Assembly (NCBI GenBank): GCA_964565715.1
Contig: CAZMGG010000008.1
Span: 1-64,000 of the forward strand
Direction of reading: 5' to 3'
DNA from: CAZMGG01 sp964565715
Lineage (GTDB): Bacteria; Planctomycetota; UBA1135; UBA2386
DNA length: 64,000 nucleotides
The translations under genes and the position numbers were made by a program. Under the pieces are notes generated by a model. The model saw only the letters and a program-made list of their open reading frames with translations. It was not told the DNA's origin and ran no database searches. Below, piece by piece: positions 42,902-51,897 of this stretch. Position 1 is the first letter of the stretch, and every line of letters starts with the position of its first letter.

Positions 42902-43879
42902 TCACCGTGGCAGGGCCAGCAGGGTCTCGAGGCGAACCTGCCGTTCGGCCCAGTGGCGCTTGTAGTCCATGGCTGGGCCCATGTCGTAGCGCCGGGCGCC
43001 CTCTTCGCAGAGCCAGCGGAGCTGTTCGAGCTGCAGCAGGTTGCCGATGCCGAACCGGGCCCAGGCGTCGACGTAGCTGAACTGCTGGCCGCGATAGACG
43101 GCGCCGGCGAGGCCGCCGAAGAGGAAGCCGATGTCGGTGTCCCGGGCCCGGGCGAACACCACCCGGCCGGCGCCGGATACCGCGAGGCGCCGCAGCATGA
43201 CGCCGTAGAACTCGCGGCTCGGCGGCTCTGCCATGCCGCAGCGATCGAGGCCCTTCCAGCTCGCCTGTTCCACGGCCAGCATGCGCGCGTAGGCGGCGTC
43301 GGCCTCGGCGGCGCTGCGCGGCGCCTGCCGCTCGAAGTCGACGCCGGCGTCGGCGGCGCGGCGGGCCGCCGCCCGCAGGTTGCGCCGGAACGTGCCGGAC
43401 CGGCGGCCGAGGTAGCCGTCGATGCCGCCCGCCAGCGACGCCGTGCATTCGATGGTTGGCTCGCCCCGATGCAGCTCCCGGTGCTCCCCCAGGGCCCGTT
43501 GCAGGCGCTGCAGGAGCCGGCCGCGCGGCAGCAGGCCGCCCAGCAGCACCGACGTGCGGAAGCCCTCGCGCCGCCAGTGCTCCTCCTCGGCCAGCAGGAG
43601 CTCGACGGCGTCGGGGCCGACCAACGCGGTGCCGAAGAACCAGTGCGCCTCGATCGGTTCCAGCAGCAGGCCGAGACGGAAGTGGCTGCGCGCCGCCAGG
43701 GCCAGATGGCTGTCGCCCTCACGCCGGAGCCGCAGCGCGCGCAGCGGCGCGAACGTCTCGTGGTAGGACAGCATCCACTCGGTGCGGCAGCAGAACGGAT
43801 CTGGCTGCCGGCTGCGGTCGACGGCCCGGTTCCAGTCGGAGTCCGGGCGATCGAGCTGGTCGAGGGTGACTGCGCGCAT
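42902..43879 (-). CDS. GNAT-fold acyltransferase-like protein (BioF2/FemAB-like)
   Basis: 325 residues with the Acetyltransf_6 layout. A helical region RSGTFRRNLRAAARRA is followed by YARMLAVEQASWKG, then REFYGVMLRRLA, DIGFLFGGLAGAVYRGQQFS and ARFGIGNLLQLEQLRWL. The last is the acyl-CoA or aminoacyl-tRNA-binding half of the fold. It lies 17 bp after the nitrilase gene and probably shares its transcript. It could add an acyl or amino-acid group to a small amine or cell-wall component. Confidence 0.72.
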   Translation of the reverse strand: MRAVTLDQLDRPDSDWNRAVDRSRQPDPFCCRTEWMLSYHETFAPLRALRLRREGDSHLALAARSHFRLGLLLEPIEAHWFFGTALVGPDAVELLLAEEEHWRREGFRTSVLLGGLLPRGRLLQRLQRALGEHRELHRGEPTIECTASLAGGIDGYLGRRSGTFRRNLRAAARRAADAGVDFERQAPRSAAEADAAYARMLAVEQASWKGLDRCGMAEPPSREFYGVMLRRLAVSGAGRVVFARARDTDIGFLFGGLAGAVYRGQQFSYVDAWARFGIGNLLQLEQLRWLCEEGARRYDMGPAMDYKRHWAERQVRLETLLALPR

Positions 43880-43896
43880 CGGCGTCGGGAACGAGG

Positions 43897-44823
43897 TCAG
43901 CGATGTCGCCGCGGGTCCACTTCCAGCCGCAGCAGCTCCGGCCGGCTGTAGTGCCCTGCCGGATCGAACGACTGCCGCTCGGCCCGCAGCAGGTCCAGGT
44001 CCAGGTCGGCGGTGACGATCGCCTCCTCGGCGCGATCGTCGGCGGCCAGCTCGCCGCCGTCCGGCCCGACGATGCGGCTGCCGCCGGCGCAGTAGACCTC
44101 GCCCGCGGCCTCGCGCAGCTCGCGCTGCAGCGGGAACGCCGCCGGCACGTCGGCCGCCCGCAGCACGCCGCTCGCCGCCAGCACGAACACGCGGCCCTCG
44201 CGGGCGATGAAGCGTGACGAGTCCCTGGTGAGCGCCGGGCGACCCGGCCACAGCGACACGTGCAGGTCCTCGCCCTCCGCGTAGAGGTGCGCCCGCGGCA
44301 GCGGCATCCAGTTCTCCCAGCAGTTCAGCGCACCGATGCGGAAGCCACGGTGCTCGCGCACGATCAGGCCGCTGGCGTCGCCGTGGCCCCAGATCAGCCG
44401 TTCCTCGTAGGTCGGCACCAGCTTGCGGTGCAGCACCGGCTCGGCCCCGGGCCCGACACGGAACAGCGAGCACCAGGTCGTGCCGCGGCCGCGGGCGCGG
44501 CCACGCTCGATGACGCCGGTGATCAGGTAGATGCCGAGGTCCCGCGCCGCCTCGGCCAGCGCCCGGAGCTCGGGGCCGTCTTCCTCGACGCCGGCGGCGA
44601 GGTAGGCGGCGTAGGCGGCCTTCTGCCGCGCGTCCTCGAAGCGCGCGCCGCCGGTGCTCGACAGCCACACCGGGTAGCCCGACAGCGCCGTCTCCGGGAA
44701 CGCCACGACCTCGGCGCCGCGCCGCGCCGCCTCGGCCAGCCGATCGAGCATGCGAGCCAGGGTCGCGGGCGTGTCGAGGAAGACCGGCGCGAACTGCACG
44801 GCGGCGACGCGGATCTGCGGCAT
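43897..44823 (-). CDS. Carbon-nitrogen hydrolase, nitrilase branch
   Basis: 308 residues. The catalytic triad is visible: E44 (FPETALSGYP), K134 (LHRKLVPTYEERLIWGHGD) and C168 (ALNCWENWMPLPR). The CWEN(x)MPLxR wording is that of true nitrilases and cyanide-hydrolysing relatives, rather than amidases. The product acts on a nitrile or related amide to give acid and ammonia; the substrate is unknown. It is upstream of the GNAT-fold gene in the same operon. The start is ATG 44823 with the usual RVAAVQFAP N-terminus. Confidence 0.85.
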   Translation of the reverse strand: MPQIRVAAVQFAPVFLDTPATLARMLDRLAEAARRGAEVVAFPETALSGYPVWLSSTGGARFEDARQKAAYAAYLAAGVEEDGPELRALAEAARDLGIYLITGVIERGRARGRGTTWCSLFRVGPGAEPVLHRKLVPTYEERLIWGHGDASGLIVREHRGFRIGALNCWENWMPLPRAHLYAEGEDLHVSLWPGRPALTRDSSRFIAREGRVFVLAASGVLRAADVPAAFPLQRELREAAGEVYCAGGSRIVGPDGGELAADDRAEEAIVTADLDLDLLRAERQSFDPAGHYSRPELLRLEVDPRRHR

Positions 44824-44870
44824 GCCCGCATGATGCGGTGCCGTGGGCGGACGGGCCATGGCCGGCTGGC

Positions 44871-46670
44871 TCAGCGGCCGTGCACGGTCACGCGCACCGG
44901 CTGCTCGAAGTCCAGCCGCACCGGCACCTGACCGCCGCCGGTCTCGCCGAGCCGGGCCTGGTAGCCCTGGCCCGCCTCCGTCAGCAGCGACACGCGCAGG
45001 CGGCCCGCCGGGTCGGAACGGATCGGCCAGGCCAGCCGGTTGTTCAGGTTCTCGACCAGGCCGCCCCAGAGCTGCTCCTCGGTCGTCTTGAACTTCCGGT
45101 GCAACGGGTTCACGCCGAGCACGGTGACGCCTGCCACCGCCTGGCCGCGCCCGTCCACCACGTGGACCTCCGCCATCGCCGTCGGCCGGCAGCGGATCTG
45201 CTCGCGGAACGCGCGCGCCGCGCCCGCCTCCGCCCGCAGTGGCACGTCGTAGCGCAGCCAGTGCGTGCCGTCGCAGAACAGCAGGATCCAGGCGTCGGGG
45301 CCGAGCCAGCGCACGAAGCGGCCGGCCTGGTCGGTGGCCACCGCGACCTGCTGGGCCGGCGAGTGGATCGTGCCCACCGGCATGACCACGCCGGGCACGC
45401 CGCGCAGCGGCCCGCCCTGTGCGTCGAGCAGCTGCAGTTCGACCGGCCGGTGGTCGTGCAGGTCCAGGCTGGTGGTCTTGCCCGCATCCAGCGGCACCCG
45501 CCGCAGATGCCACGGCTCGCCGGGTGCCGGCCGCACGTGCAGCATCGTCTCCATCTCGTGCACCGGCAGCGGCACCTCGCAGGACTGCCGTTCGTCGAGC
45601 GTCAGCGTCACCGCGCGGTCCAGCGACAGGCCGGTGCGATAGGCGGCGGTGAACAGGATCTCGGGAGCCGGCATCGGCGCGCCGCGCAGGATCAGGCGCA
45701 GCCGCGCCGCGGGCTGCATCGGCACCGGGATCGGCCCGTCCTTGTCGATCTTCCGCAGCTCGCCGTCCAGGTACAGGGTCTCCGCCGGATGCGCCGCCAG
45801 GAACACCTGCCGCTCGGCGAGCCCCGGTGCGCTCACCAGCACCGTGCGCGGGTACTGCTGCCCCGGCGTCTCGGGCACCAGTGCCTCGGCGATGCCGTCG
45901 ACGCCGGTCTGCCCCGCCACGCGGAACTCCTCGACGTCGGTGCGGCGGAACAGGGCCAGATGACTGGCGCAGGTCAGGCTGCCCACCGCGTGGCGCACCA
46001 GGGCGTTGGCCAGCGGCTGCCCCTGCGGGTCGGTCACCCGCAGGCGGACCCGGCGCAGCCCGGGCAGCGCGAAGGACAGTTCCGGACCAGGCGCCATGGC
46101 CGTCATCGGCGCCACCTGCTGGACATGGATCATCGCGCCGTCCCGGTCGCGCACGACGAAGAAGCCGACCGGCGGCAGCGGCGGCACGACGCCGTCCGGT
46201 GCCTCGAGCAGCCGGACGTTCAGCGCCGCCGGCGCCACCTGCACCGAGAACGGACCGATCCCGGCCCAGGCGTCGGTGTTGCGCAGGGTGATGCGGAACG
46301 GGGCGGCGGTGCGGTCGAGGCGCAGTTCCACCTCGCCGCCGGCCGCGACGCCCTCGGCGATGGCGCTGACCGGCCGCACGCCGCCCTCGCCGGCGGCACC
46401 GAGCGCCCAGGCCGAGTAGGTCTCCTGGGCCAGCAGCTTGACGATGAAGCGGCCGCGCGCGTCGGTGCGGGCTTCCACGATGTCGGCGGGGCCGCAGCCG
46501 CTGCCGCCCGGCGGTGACCACACCAGGGTCACGTCGGCGCCGGTCACCGCAGCGCCGGCCGCGTCCACCACGGTGCCCACCAGCGGCTTCCGTTCCTGCG
46601 CCGGGAGCACCGTCACGCAGGCCAGCAACAGGACGGCGAGACCGCACGGCCGAGGTGAGCTTCCCAGCAT
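44871..46670 (-). CDS. Secreted carboxypeptidase-regulatory-like beta-sandwich protein
   Basis: 599 residues. ATG 46670 gives a signal peptide (GLAVLLLACVTVLPAQ). The first domain, LVGTVVDAAGAAVTGADVTL...TDARGRFIVKL, is a carboxypeptidase-D regulatory-like fold. Similar units recur: VRLRVTDPQGQPLANALV, VELQLLDAQGGPLRGVPG and AEVHVVDGRGQAVAGVTVLG. The protein therefore appears to be a chain of at least four such sandwiches. No catalytic domain is seen. A surface or scaffold role is likely. It lies 47 bp from the nitrilase gene on the same strand. Confidence 0.68.
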   Translation of the reverse strand: MLGSSPRPCGLAVLLLACVTVLPAQERKPLVGTVVDAAGAAVTGADVTLVWSPPGGSGCGPADIVEARTDARGRFIVKLLAQETYSAWALGAAGEGGVRPVSAIAEGVAAGGEVELRLDRTAAPFRITLRNTDAWAGIGPFSVQVAPAALNVRLLEAPDGVVPPLPPVGFFVVRDRDGAMIHVQQVAPMTAMAPGPELSFALPGLRRVRLRVTDPQGQPLANALVRHAVGSLTCASHLALFRRTDVEEFRVAGQTGVDGIAEALVPETPGQQYPRTVLVSAPGLAERQVFLAAHPAETLYLDGELRKIDKDGPIPVPMQPAARLRLILRGAPMPAPEILFTAAYRTGLSLDRAVTLTLDERQSCEVPLPVHEMETMLHVRPAPGEPWHLRRVPLDAGKTTSLDLHDHRPVELQLLDAQGGPLRGVPGVVMPVGTIHSPAQQVAVATDQAGRFVRWLGPDAWILLFCDGTHWLRYDVPLRAEAGAARAFREQIRCRPTAMAEVHVVDGRGQAVAGVTVLGVNPLHRKFKTTEEQLWGGLVENLNNRLAWPIRSDPAGRLRVSLLTEAGQGYQARLGETGGGQVPVRLDFEQPVRVTVHGR

Positions 46671-46723
46671 CGTTGCAGGATCGCCGACGCCGGCGCCGGC
46701 CACAAGGGCCGCCGTCCCGGCTC

Positions 46724-47596
46724 TCACAGCCCGCGTTGCCACTCCGGCCGCAGCGGCACCCGGCCTTCCAGCGCGTCATCGATCACCGCCAGGATCGCCT
46801 GCCGATCGCGTGGCAGCCGGCCGCCCAGCGCCAGCCGGTTGGAGGCGTGGTTGGTGCGGAAGATCGCGTCGCTGGGCGCCGCGTGGGCGACGAACGTGCG
46901 CAGCTCCCGCAGGGCGCCCCCGGCATCGGGCAGCGCGAACAGGCCCTTCGCCTCGGCGCGCGCCATCGGCGTGCCGTCGATCACGGTCAGCGTCAGCGCC
47001 GACAGGAAGCGCGGGTCCATGGCCGTGGCCAGCTCCGCCGACGCCCGCGCGTGCGGCTCGCTCCGTTCCACGCCGCCGGCGCCGAGCAGGAAGATCACCG
47101 ACAGCTGCATGCCAGCGCCATGGCAGAGCCGGGCCGCCGCGACGTGATCGGCCGCCGTGCTGCCCTTGGCGATCCTCTTCAAGGTCGCGTCGTCGCCGCT
47201 CTCCGGCCCGATGTAGAGCAGGTCCAGCCCCAGCCCACGCAGTTCGGCCAGCTCCGCCGGCGTCTTGCCCAGCACGTTGCCGGCCATCGCGTAGCACGAG
47301 ACCCGCCGCAGGGACGGGAACGCCGCGCGGCAGGCGCCCAGGATCGCGCGCCAGTGCGGCAGGTCCAGGATCAAGGCATCGCCGTCGGCGACGAACACCT
47401 TGCGCACGTCCGCGCCGAGCGTCTCGCCGGCCATGGCGATGTCCGCCAGCGTCTCCGCCAGCGGCCGCACCGCGAACTCCTTGTCCCGGTACATGTCGCA
47501 GTAGGTGCACCGGTTCCAGCTGCAGCCGATGGTCGCCTGCAGGATGTAGGAGTCGGCCTCGCTCGGCGGACGGAAGATGCGGCCCTGATAGCGCAC
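46724..47596 (-). CDS. Radical SAM protein with C-x4-C-x2-C cluster motif
   Basis: A protein of about 290 residues. The cluster motif is GCSWNRCTYCDMY, a C-x4-C-x2-C spacing seen in one radical SAM subgroup instead of C-x3-C-x2-C. Later parts KVFVADGDALILDL, LLYIGPESGDD and VIFLLGAGG fit the SAM-binding half-barrel. The start is GTG 47596, because VRYQGRIFRPPSEADSYILQ is the usual N-terminus of the subgroup. ATG 47665 would add 23 atypical residues and overlap the divergent gene's start. The substrate is unknown. Confidence 0.75.
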   Translation of the reverse strand: MRYQGRIFRPPSEADSYILQATIGCSWNRCTYCDMYRDKEFAVRPLAETLADIAMAGETLGADVRKVFVADGDALILDLPHWRAILGACRAAFPSLRRVSCYAMAGNVLGKTPAELAELRGLGLDLLYIGPESGDDATLKRIAKGSTAADHVAAARLCHGAGMQLSVIFLLGAGGVERSEPHARASAELATAMDPRFLSALTLTVIDGTPMARAEAKGLFALPDAGGALRELRTFVAHAAPSDAIFRTNHASNRLALGGRLPRDRQAILAVIDDALEGRVPLRPEWQRGL

Positions 47597-47663
47597 CGCC
47601 GGACGATAGCCGGCACGCACCGCGCTGTTCCATCCCGGCGTCCGGCCGCCACAATGCGCCGTC

Positions 47664-48344
47664 ATGCGCACGCTCCTCCTGACCGTCGTCGCCACCCTCG
47701 CCGCCTGCCACTCCGCGGCGCCCGCGCCGCTCCACCCGCTCTTCAACGGCCGCGACCTGGCCGGCTGGCACGCCGACGTGCCCGCCGCCGACGGCAAGCC
47801 CGACGCGCCGCCGTCGTTCGCCGTCCGTGATGGCCTGCTGGTCAGCCTCGGCAAGCCCGAGGGCCATCTCATCACCGACGCCTCCTACCGCGACTACCGC
47901 CTCACCGTCGAATGGCGCTGGCCCGGCGAGCCCGGCAACTGCGGCGTGCTGGTGCACGCCTCCACGCCGCGCCGCCTCTACGGCATGTTCCCGCAGTCCA
48001 TCGAGTGCCAGCTCCACGTCGGCAACGCCGGCGACTTCTGGTGCATCGGCGAGGACATCACCGTGCCGGACATGGAGCAGCGCCGCGGTCCGCAGGAGCG
48101 TTGGGGCGTCGATGGCGATCGCGCCCGCCGCATCCGCAACCTCACCGACGGCTCGGAGAAGGCGCCCGGCGAGTGGAACCAGATGGTGATCGAGTGCCGC
48201 GGCCGTTCGATCCGCATCTGGGTCAACGGCGACCTCGTCAACGACGGTCACGATTGCACCGCCGACCACGGCCAGATCGCCCTGCAGGCCGAGGGCGCGC
48301 CCTGCGAGTTCCGCCGTCTCGACCTGCAGCCGCTCGAGCGCTGA
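47664..48344 (+). CDS. DUF1080 / 3-keto-disaccharide hydrolase-like lipoprotein
   Basis: 226 residues with a lipoprotein signal (LLLTVVATLAAC). The concanavalin-like DUF1080 fold shows LFNGRDLAGWHA at its start, then DYRLTVEWRWPGEPGNCGVL, GEWNQMVIECRG and GQIALQAEGAPCEFRRLDL. The family is strongly expanded in Planctomycetota, and members act on oxidised disaccharides or bind glycans. It is probably exported and anchored. A CACAAT element about 10 bp upstream may be its -10. Confidence 0.85.
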   Translation: MRTLLLTVVATLAACHSAAPAPLHPLFNGRDLAGWHADVPAADGKPDAPPSFAVRDGLLVSLGKPEGHLITDASYRDYRLTVEWRWPGEPGNCGVLVHASTPRRLYGMFPQSIECQLHVGNAGDFWCIGEDITVPDMEQRRGPQERWGVDGDRARRIRNLTDGSEKAPGEWNQMVIECRGRSIRIWVNGDLVNDGHDCTADHGQIALQAEGAPCEFRRLDLQPLER

Positions 48345-48356
48345 ACGATCGCTGTG

Positions 48357-48635
48357 CTAGAACTCGCGCACCGGCGGCGTCTGCACAAGGCCGATGCGCC
48401 CGGCCACCACGTCGGCGCGGAAGTAGTTCTCGCCCTTGATCGCCGCTCCGGCCTGCCGCCGCAGCAGCGCCCAGTCGAACAGGTCGCCCATGTGGGCGAC
48501 GAGCTGCCGCGGCGTCCTGCCGCCCTTGCCGTCGGCGAAATCGGCGAAGCCGGGGGGCGCATCGCGCAGCGGTTTGGCGGCGCGATAGGCCAGGGCAGCG
48601 AGGGTGTGGCGGAGGAACGCGCGGGCCGGGTCCAT
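48357..48635 (-). CDS. DinB-like protein, apparently internally deleted
   Basis: 92 residues. The N-terminal half (FLRHTLAALAYRAAKPLRDA, then RTPRQLVAHMGDLFDWAL) matches the first two helices of DinB-family proteins. The C-terminal half (LRRQAGAAIKGENYFRADVV followed by GRIG) matches their last helix and tail. DinB proteins have about 160-170 residues; roughly 70 central residues seem to be missing and the two ends are fused in frame. The metal-binding four-helix bundle would be incomplete, so this is probably a non-functional remnant, though the frame is intact. It is convergent with the DUF1080 gene. Confidence 0.6.
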   Translation of the reverse strand: MDPARAFLRHTLAALAYRAAKPLRDAPPGFADFADGKGGRTPRQLVAHMGDLFDWALLRRQAGAAIKGENYFRADVVAGRIGLVQTPPVREF

Positions 48636-48703
48636 GTGCGGACGCTACGCCGCTCCGCCGGCCAATGCGCTATCCTCGGCGCCCTTCCGAGTCGGAGATC
48701 GCC

Positions 48704-49327
48704 ATGACCACCCGTCGCCCCCATTCCCTGTTCGTCCCGATCCTCGCCCTCAGCGTCCTCACCCTCGCCGGCTGCGCCAGCGACCGCCATTGCTGCGGCG
48801 ACCGGGACGAGCGGCCGCGCGGGGAGCAGCAGTCCGTCCTGCACGACCTCGAGATCGGTCGTGACGCCGCCCGCCGCGCCGGCGACGAGGGGGCAGCCCG
48901 CACGATGCAGCAGGCGATCGATCGGCTGGCCCACGGCGGCGGTCGCGACCAGGAGCGGCGGCATGCGGAGCAGGACCAGCAGCGCCAGCGGCAGGAGCAC
49001 GAGCGGCAGATCGAGGAGCACCGGCGGCGCGTCGAGGAGGAGCAGAACCGTCAGCGCGCCGAGGCCGAGCGCCGCATGGCGGAGCAGCGGGCCCAGGCCG
49101 AACGGCAGCAGCAGGAGCGGCGCGAGCAGGCCGAGCGTCGGGCCGCAGCACGGGAGCGTGCCCAGCCCGAGCGCCGGCAGACCGCCGAGCGGAACGAGGC
49201 CCAGGAGCACGAGCGTCACCATCACGAGCTGCACGAACGGCTGCAGAAGCTGGAGCAGCGGATGCAGCGCCTGATGCAGGTCGTCGAGGAACTGATGGCC
49301 GAGCAGCGCCGGCGGCGCGCCGGCTGA
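48704..49327 (+). CDS. Coiled-coil lipoprotein
   Basis: 207 residues with a lipobox (LSVLTLAGC). A short Cys-containing stretch (DRHCCGDRDE) is followed by about 130 residues of almost pure Glu/Gln/Arg coiled coil. A His-rich hinge (EHERHHHELHERL) and a final coil (LQKLEQRMQRLMQVVEELM) complete it. GGAG precedes ATG 48704 and a TATCCT hexamer near 48672 could be its -10. It may span the periplasm or tether the outer membrane to other layers, by analogy with coiled-coil lipoproteins. Confidence 0.7.
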   Translation: MTTRRPHSLFVPILALSVLTLAGCASDRHCCGDRDERPRGEQQSVLHDLEIGRDAARRAGDEGAARTMQQAIDRLAHGGGRDQERRHAEQDQQRQRQEHERQIEEHRRRVEEEQNRQRAEAERRMAEQRAQAERQQQERREQAERRAAARERAQPERRQTAERNEAQEHERHHHELHERLQKLEQRMQRLMQVVEELMAEQRRRRAG

Positions 49328-49372
49328 GCCGATCCGCTCCTCTCGTCGCCGCCCGCCGGCCGATGAGAGGGC

Positions 49373-50482
49373 ATGCGGATCGAGGTGCTCGGCCCCGGCC
49401 ACGTGCTGCTGACCGGCCGGCGGGCCGGGCGGTGGTTCCTGCTCGGCCTGGCGGTGCTGCTGACCCTCGCCACCGGCTGGGGCGCGCGCACCGCCGGACT
49501 GTCACCGCCGTCGGTCATCGCCGTGTTCCTGGTGGTGCTGCTGCTGGGCGGCACCGCCGCCGCGCTCGCGTTCCGCACCGAGATCGAACTGGATCGTCAC
49601 GGCGTGCGGATCCGCCGCCGCCGCCTGTTCACCGAGATGGAACTGGCCGGCCCGCGCGGCGCCGTGCAGGGGGTGGCGGTGGTGGCGCGGATCGTCAGCG
49701 GCAGCCACGGCGGGCGCAGCCAGCACCGCAGCATGGTCTACGCCGTCGAGCTGCGTCTGCGCGGCGAGGGGCTGCCGGCGGCCGAGCCGCTGCTGCAGGG
49801 CGCGCGGGAGCCGTCGCTGCGGCGCTTCGCCGAACGGCTGTGCGCGGCGGCCGGCGTGCCGTTCATCGACGCGGTGGGCGAGGAGGCGGTGGTGCGGGAG
49901 CCCGGGGCGCTGGCCGGACCGCCAATGCGCCGGCTGGCGATGCCCGCCGGCGGTCCGCCGGACGGGCTGGAGATCCTGGCCGATCCCGGTCGGCGGCCGG
50001 TCGCGCGGACCGGGCTGGTGCCGCCGTCGGCGCGGCGCGTGCTGCCGGTGGTGGCCGGCGCTTCGCTGGCGGCGACCATCCTCGCCGGCTTCGTGTTCGG
50101 GGGCGGGACACCGATGGGCGACGGCGTCCTGCTGGTGGCGATGACGGTCGGCGAGGGGCTGGTGCTGACGTTCCTGGCCTGGCTCGCCGTCGGCCGCGCC
50201 GAGGTCTACGTCGCCGACGGCGAGCTGCATTGCGTGGCGCGCGTGCTGGGGATGCCACTGCAGCATCGGCGCATGTTGGTGGCGGCCATCGAGAACGTCC
50301 GCGTGCAGGCGCGGGACGGCGCGGCGCCGCATCTGCACGAGGGCGTGGCGGTGGTCGGCGACCGGCAGGTGCTGCTGGTCGGTCGCGGCCTGGAGCTCGA
50401 AGGCCGGCGCTGGCTGCGGGGCTGGCTCGAGCACCAGCTGTGGCCGGCGGCGGCGGCGGAGCCAGCGGCGGACGTTGGTTGA
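49373..50482 (+). CDS. Integral membrane hypothetical protein, PH-like segments
   Basis: 369 residues. Two N-terminal helices (WFLLGLAVLLTLATGWGA and VIAVFLVVLLLGGTAAALAF) are followed by a beta-type stretch (TEIELDRHGVRIRRRRLFTE). A second helix pair lies at ~225-270. The C-terminal half again has RAEVYVADGELHCVARVLGM, so the protein looks like two copies of 'two helices + PH-like strand region'. No known enzyme motif. It starts at ATG 49373, 45 bp after the coiled-coil lipoprotein. Confidence 0.6.
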   Translation: MRIEVLGPGHVLLTGRRAGRWFLLGLAVLLTLATGWGARTAGLSPPSVIAVFLVVLLLGGTAAALAFRTEIELDRHGVRIRRRRLFTEMELAGPRGAVQGVAVVARIVSGSHGGRSQHRSMVYAVELRLRGEGLPAAEPLLQGAREPSLRRFAERLCAAAGVPFIDAVGEEAVVREPGALAGPPMRRLAMPAGGPPDGLEILADPGRRPVARTGLVPPSARRVLPVVAGASLAATILAGFVFGGGTPMGDGVLLVAMTVGEGLVLTFLAWLAVGRAEVYVADGELHCVARVLGMPLQHRRMLVAAIENVRVQARDGAAPHLHEGVAVVGDRQVLLVGRGLELEGRRWLRGWLEHQLWPAAAAEPAADVG

Positions 50483-50583
50483 TCCGACCGGCCCGCGGGC
50501 AGAGTCCCGGCTCGTTCCCCCCGGGTGGCGAGGACGGCGAAGGGGCCTGACTTCATCGGCGGGGAAGGCGACAATCCCGCTCC

Positions 50584-51888
50584 ATGTCATCGCGCCGGAC
50601 CTTCCTCGGGGCGCTCGGGATGGCGCCGTTCGCCGCGTGCGCCAGCCTGCGCCCGGAGCAGTTGGGCGACACGATCGGTTTCCTGCGGGCGGCCCAGGAC
50701 GACGGCCGTGATCCCGACGTCGTGGCGCGGGACGAGGCGTACTGGCGCGAGGCCCAGCTCGCCTTCGCCGTCGATCGCAGCATCGTCAACCTGAACAACG
50801 GCGGCGTCAGTCCGTCGCCGGCGATCGTGCAGCAGAAGCTGCACGAGCTGCAGGACTTCGGCAACAACGCGCCGCCGTGGCACATGTGGCGCGTGCTGGA
50901 GCCCAACCGGGAGGGCGTGCGCCAGCAGCTGGCGCAGATGCTGGGCTGCGACGCCGAGGAGGTGGCGATCACGCGCAATGCCTCGGAGAGCCTGATGACC
51001 TGCCAGCACGGGATCGACCTGCAGCCGGGCGACGAGGTGCTGACGACCGATCAGGACTATCCGCGGATGCTGCAGGCGTTCGAGCAGCGGGTGCGGCGGC
51101 ACGGTGTGGTGCTGAAGAAGATCGCCCTGCCGGTGCCGTGCGAGGACGACGCCGAGGTGGTGAGCCGCTTCGCGGCGGCGATCACCGGACGCACGCGGCT
51201 GATCCTGGTCTGCCACGTGATCAACCTGACCGGGCAGATCCTGCCGGTGCGGGCGGTGGCGGCGCTCGGCCGGGAGCGCGGCATCCCGGTGGTGGTGGAC
51301 GGCGCCCACGCCGTGGCCCACTTCCCGTTCCGGCTCGACGAGCTGGAGATCGACTACTACGGCAGCTCCCTGCACAAGTGGCTGTTCGCGCCGGTGGGCA
51401 ACGGTCTGCTGTACGTGCGGCGCGAGCGGATCGCCGGTCTGTGGCCGCTGTTCGCCGCCGATCCGAAGCTCGACCAGGACATCCGCAAGTTCGAGGAGAT
51501 CGGCACGCACCCGGCGGCGCCGGCGCTGGCGATCGCGGTGGCGCTGACGTTCCATCAGGCGCTGGGGCCGGCCCGCAAGCTGGCGCGGCTGCGCTACCTG
51601 CGGGACCGGTGGGCGACGCGGCTTCTGGAGCGCGACCTGGTGCGGCTGCACACCAGCCTGAAGCCGGGCTTCGCCGGCGGCATCGCCACGGTGCAGGTGG
51701 AGGGGGTCGAGCCGGCGAAGCTGAGCGCGCACCTGTGGGACCGGCATCGGATCCTGGTCACGCCCATCGTGCACGCGCAGTTCCAGGGCATCCGGGTCAG
51801 CCCGAGCGTCTACACGACGCTGGCCGAGATCGATCGCTTCAGCGACGCGATGGAACGGGTGCTGCGCGACCCGACGGCGCTGGTGTAG
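50584..51888 (+). CDS. Exported class V aminotransferase-fold PLP enzyme (isopenicillin-N-epimerase-like)
   Basis: 434 residues. The N-terminus MSSRRTFLGALGMAPFAAC is a twin-arginine signal with a lipobox-like end, so the enzyme is probably exported folded. The PLP-binding Lys is K265 in YYGSSLHKWLFAPVG. D239 and H242 (VVVDGAHAVAH) would contact the cofactor. RNASESLMTCQHGIDLQPGD and RKFEEIGTHPAAPALA are typical of the epimerase/cysteine-desulfurase-like branch. The substrate is unknown. A GACAAT hexamer 12 bp before the ATG could be a -10. It is convergent with the FG-GAP gene, 9 bp apart. Confidence 0.82.
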   Translation: MSSRRTFLGALGMAPFAACASLRPEQLGDTIGFLRAAQDDGRDPDVVARDEAYWREAQLAFAVDRSIVNLNNGGVSPSPAIVQQKLHELQDFGNNAPPWHMWRVLEPNREGVRQQLAQMLGCDAEEVAITRNASESLMTCQHGIDLQPGDEVLTTDQDYPRMLQAFEQRVRRHGVVLKKIALPVPCEDDAEVVSRFAAAITGRTRLILVCHVINLTGQILPVRAVAALGRERGIPVVVDGAHAVAHFPFRLDELEIDYYGSSLHKWLFAPVGNGLLYVRRERIAGLWPLFAADPKLDQDIRKFEEIGTHPAAPALAIAVALTFHQALGPARKLARLRYLRDRWATRLLERDLVRLHTSLKPGFAGGIATVQVEGVEPAKLSAHLWDRHRILVTPIVHAQFQGIRVSPSVYTTLAEIDRFSDAMERVLRDPTALV

Positions 51889-51897
51889 CGCCGCCGA

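Noticed and set aside
47663..47666. Shared CATG as start codon of both the radical SAM gene (minus) and the DUF1080 gene (plus)
   Set aside because: The radical SAM family N-terminus fits GTG 47596, so the ATG at 47665 is probably not used and the starts do not overlap.
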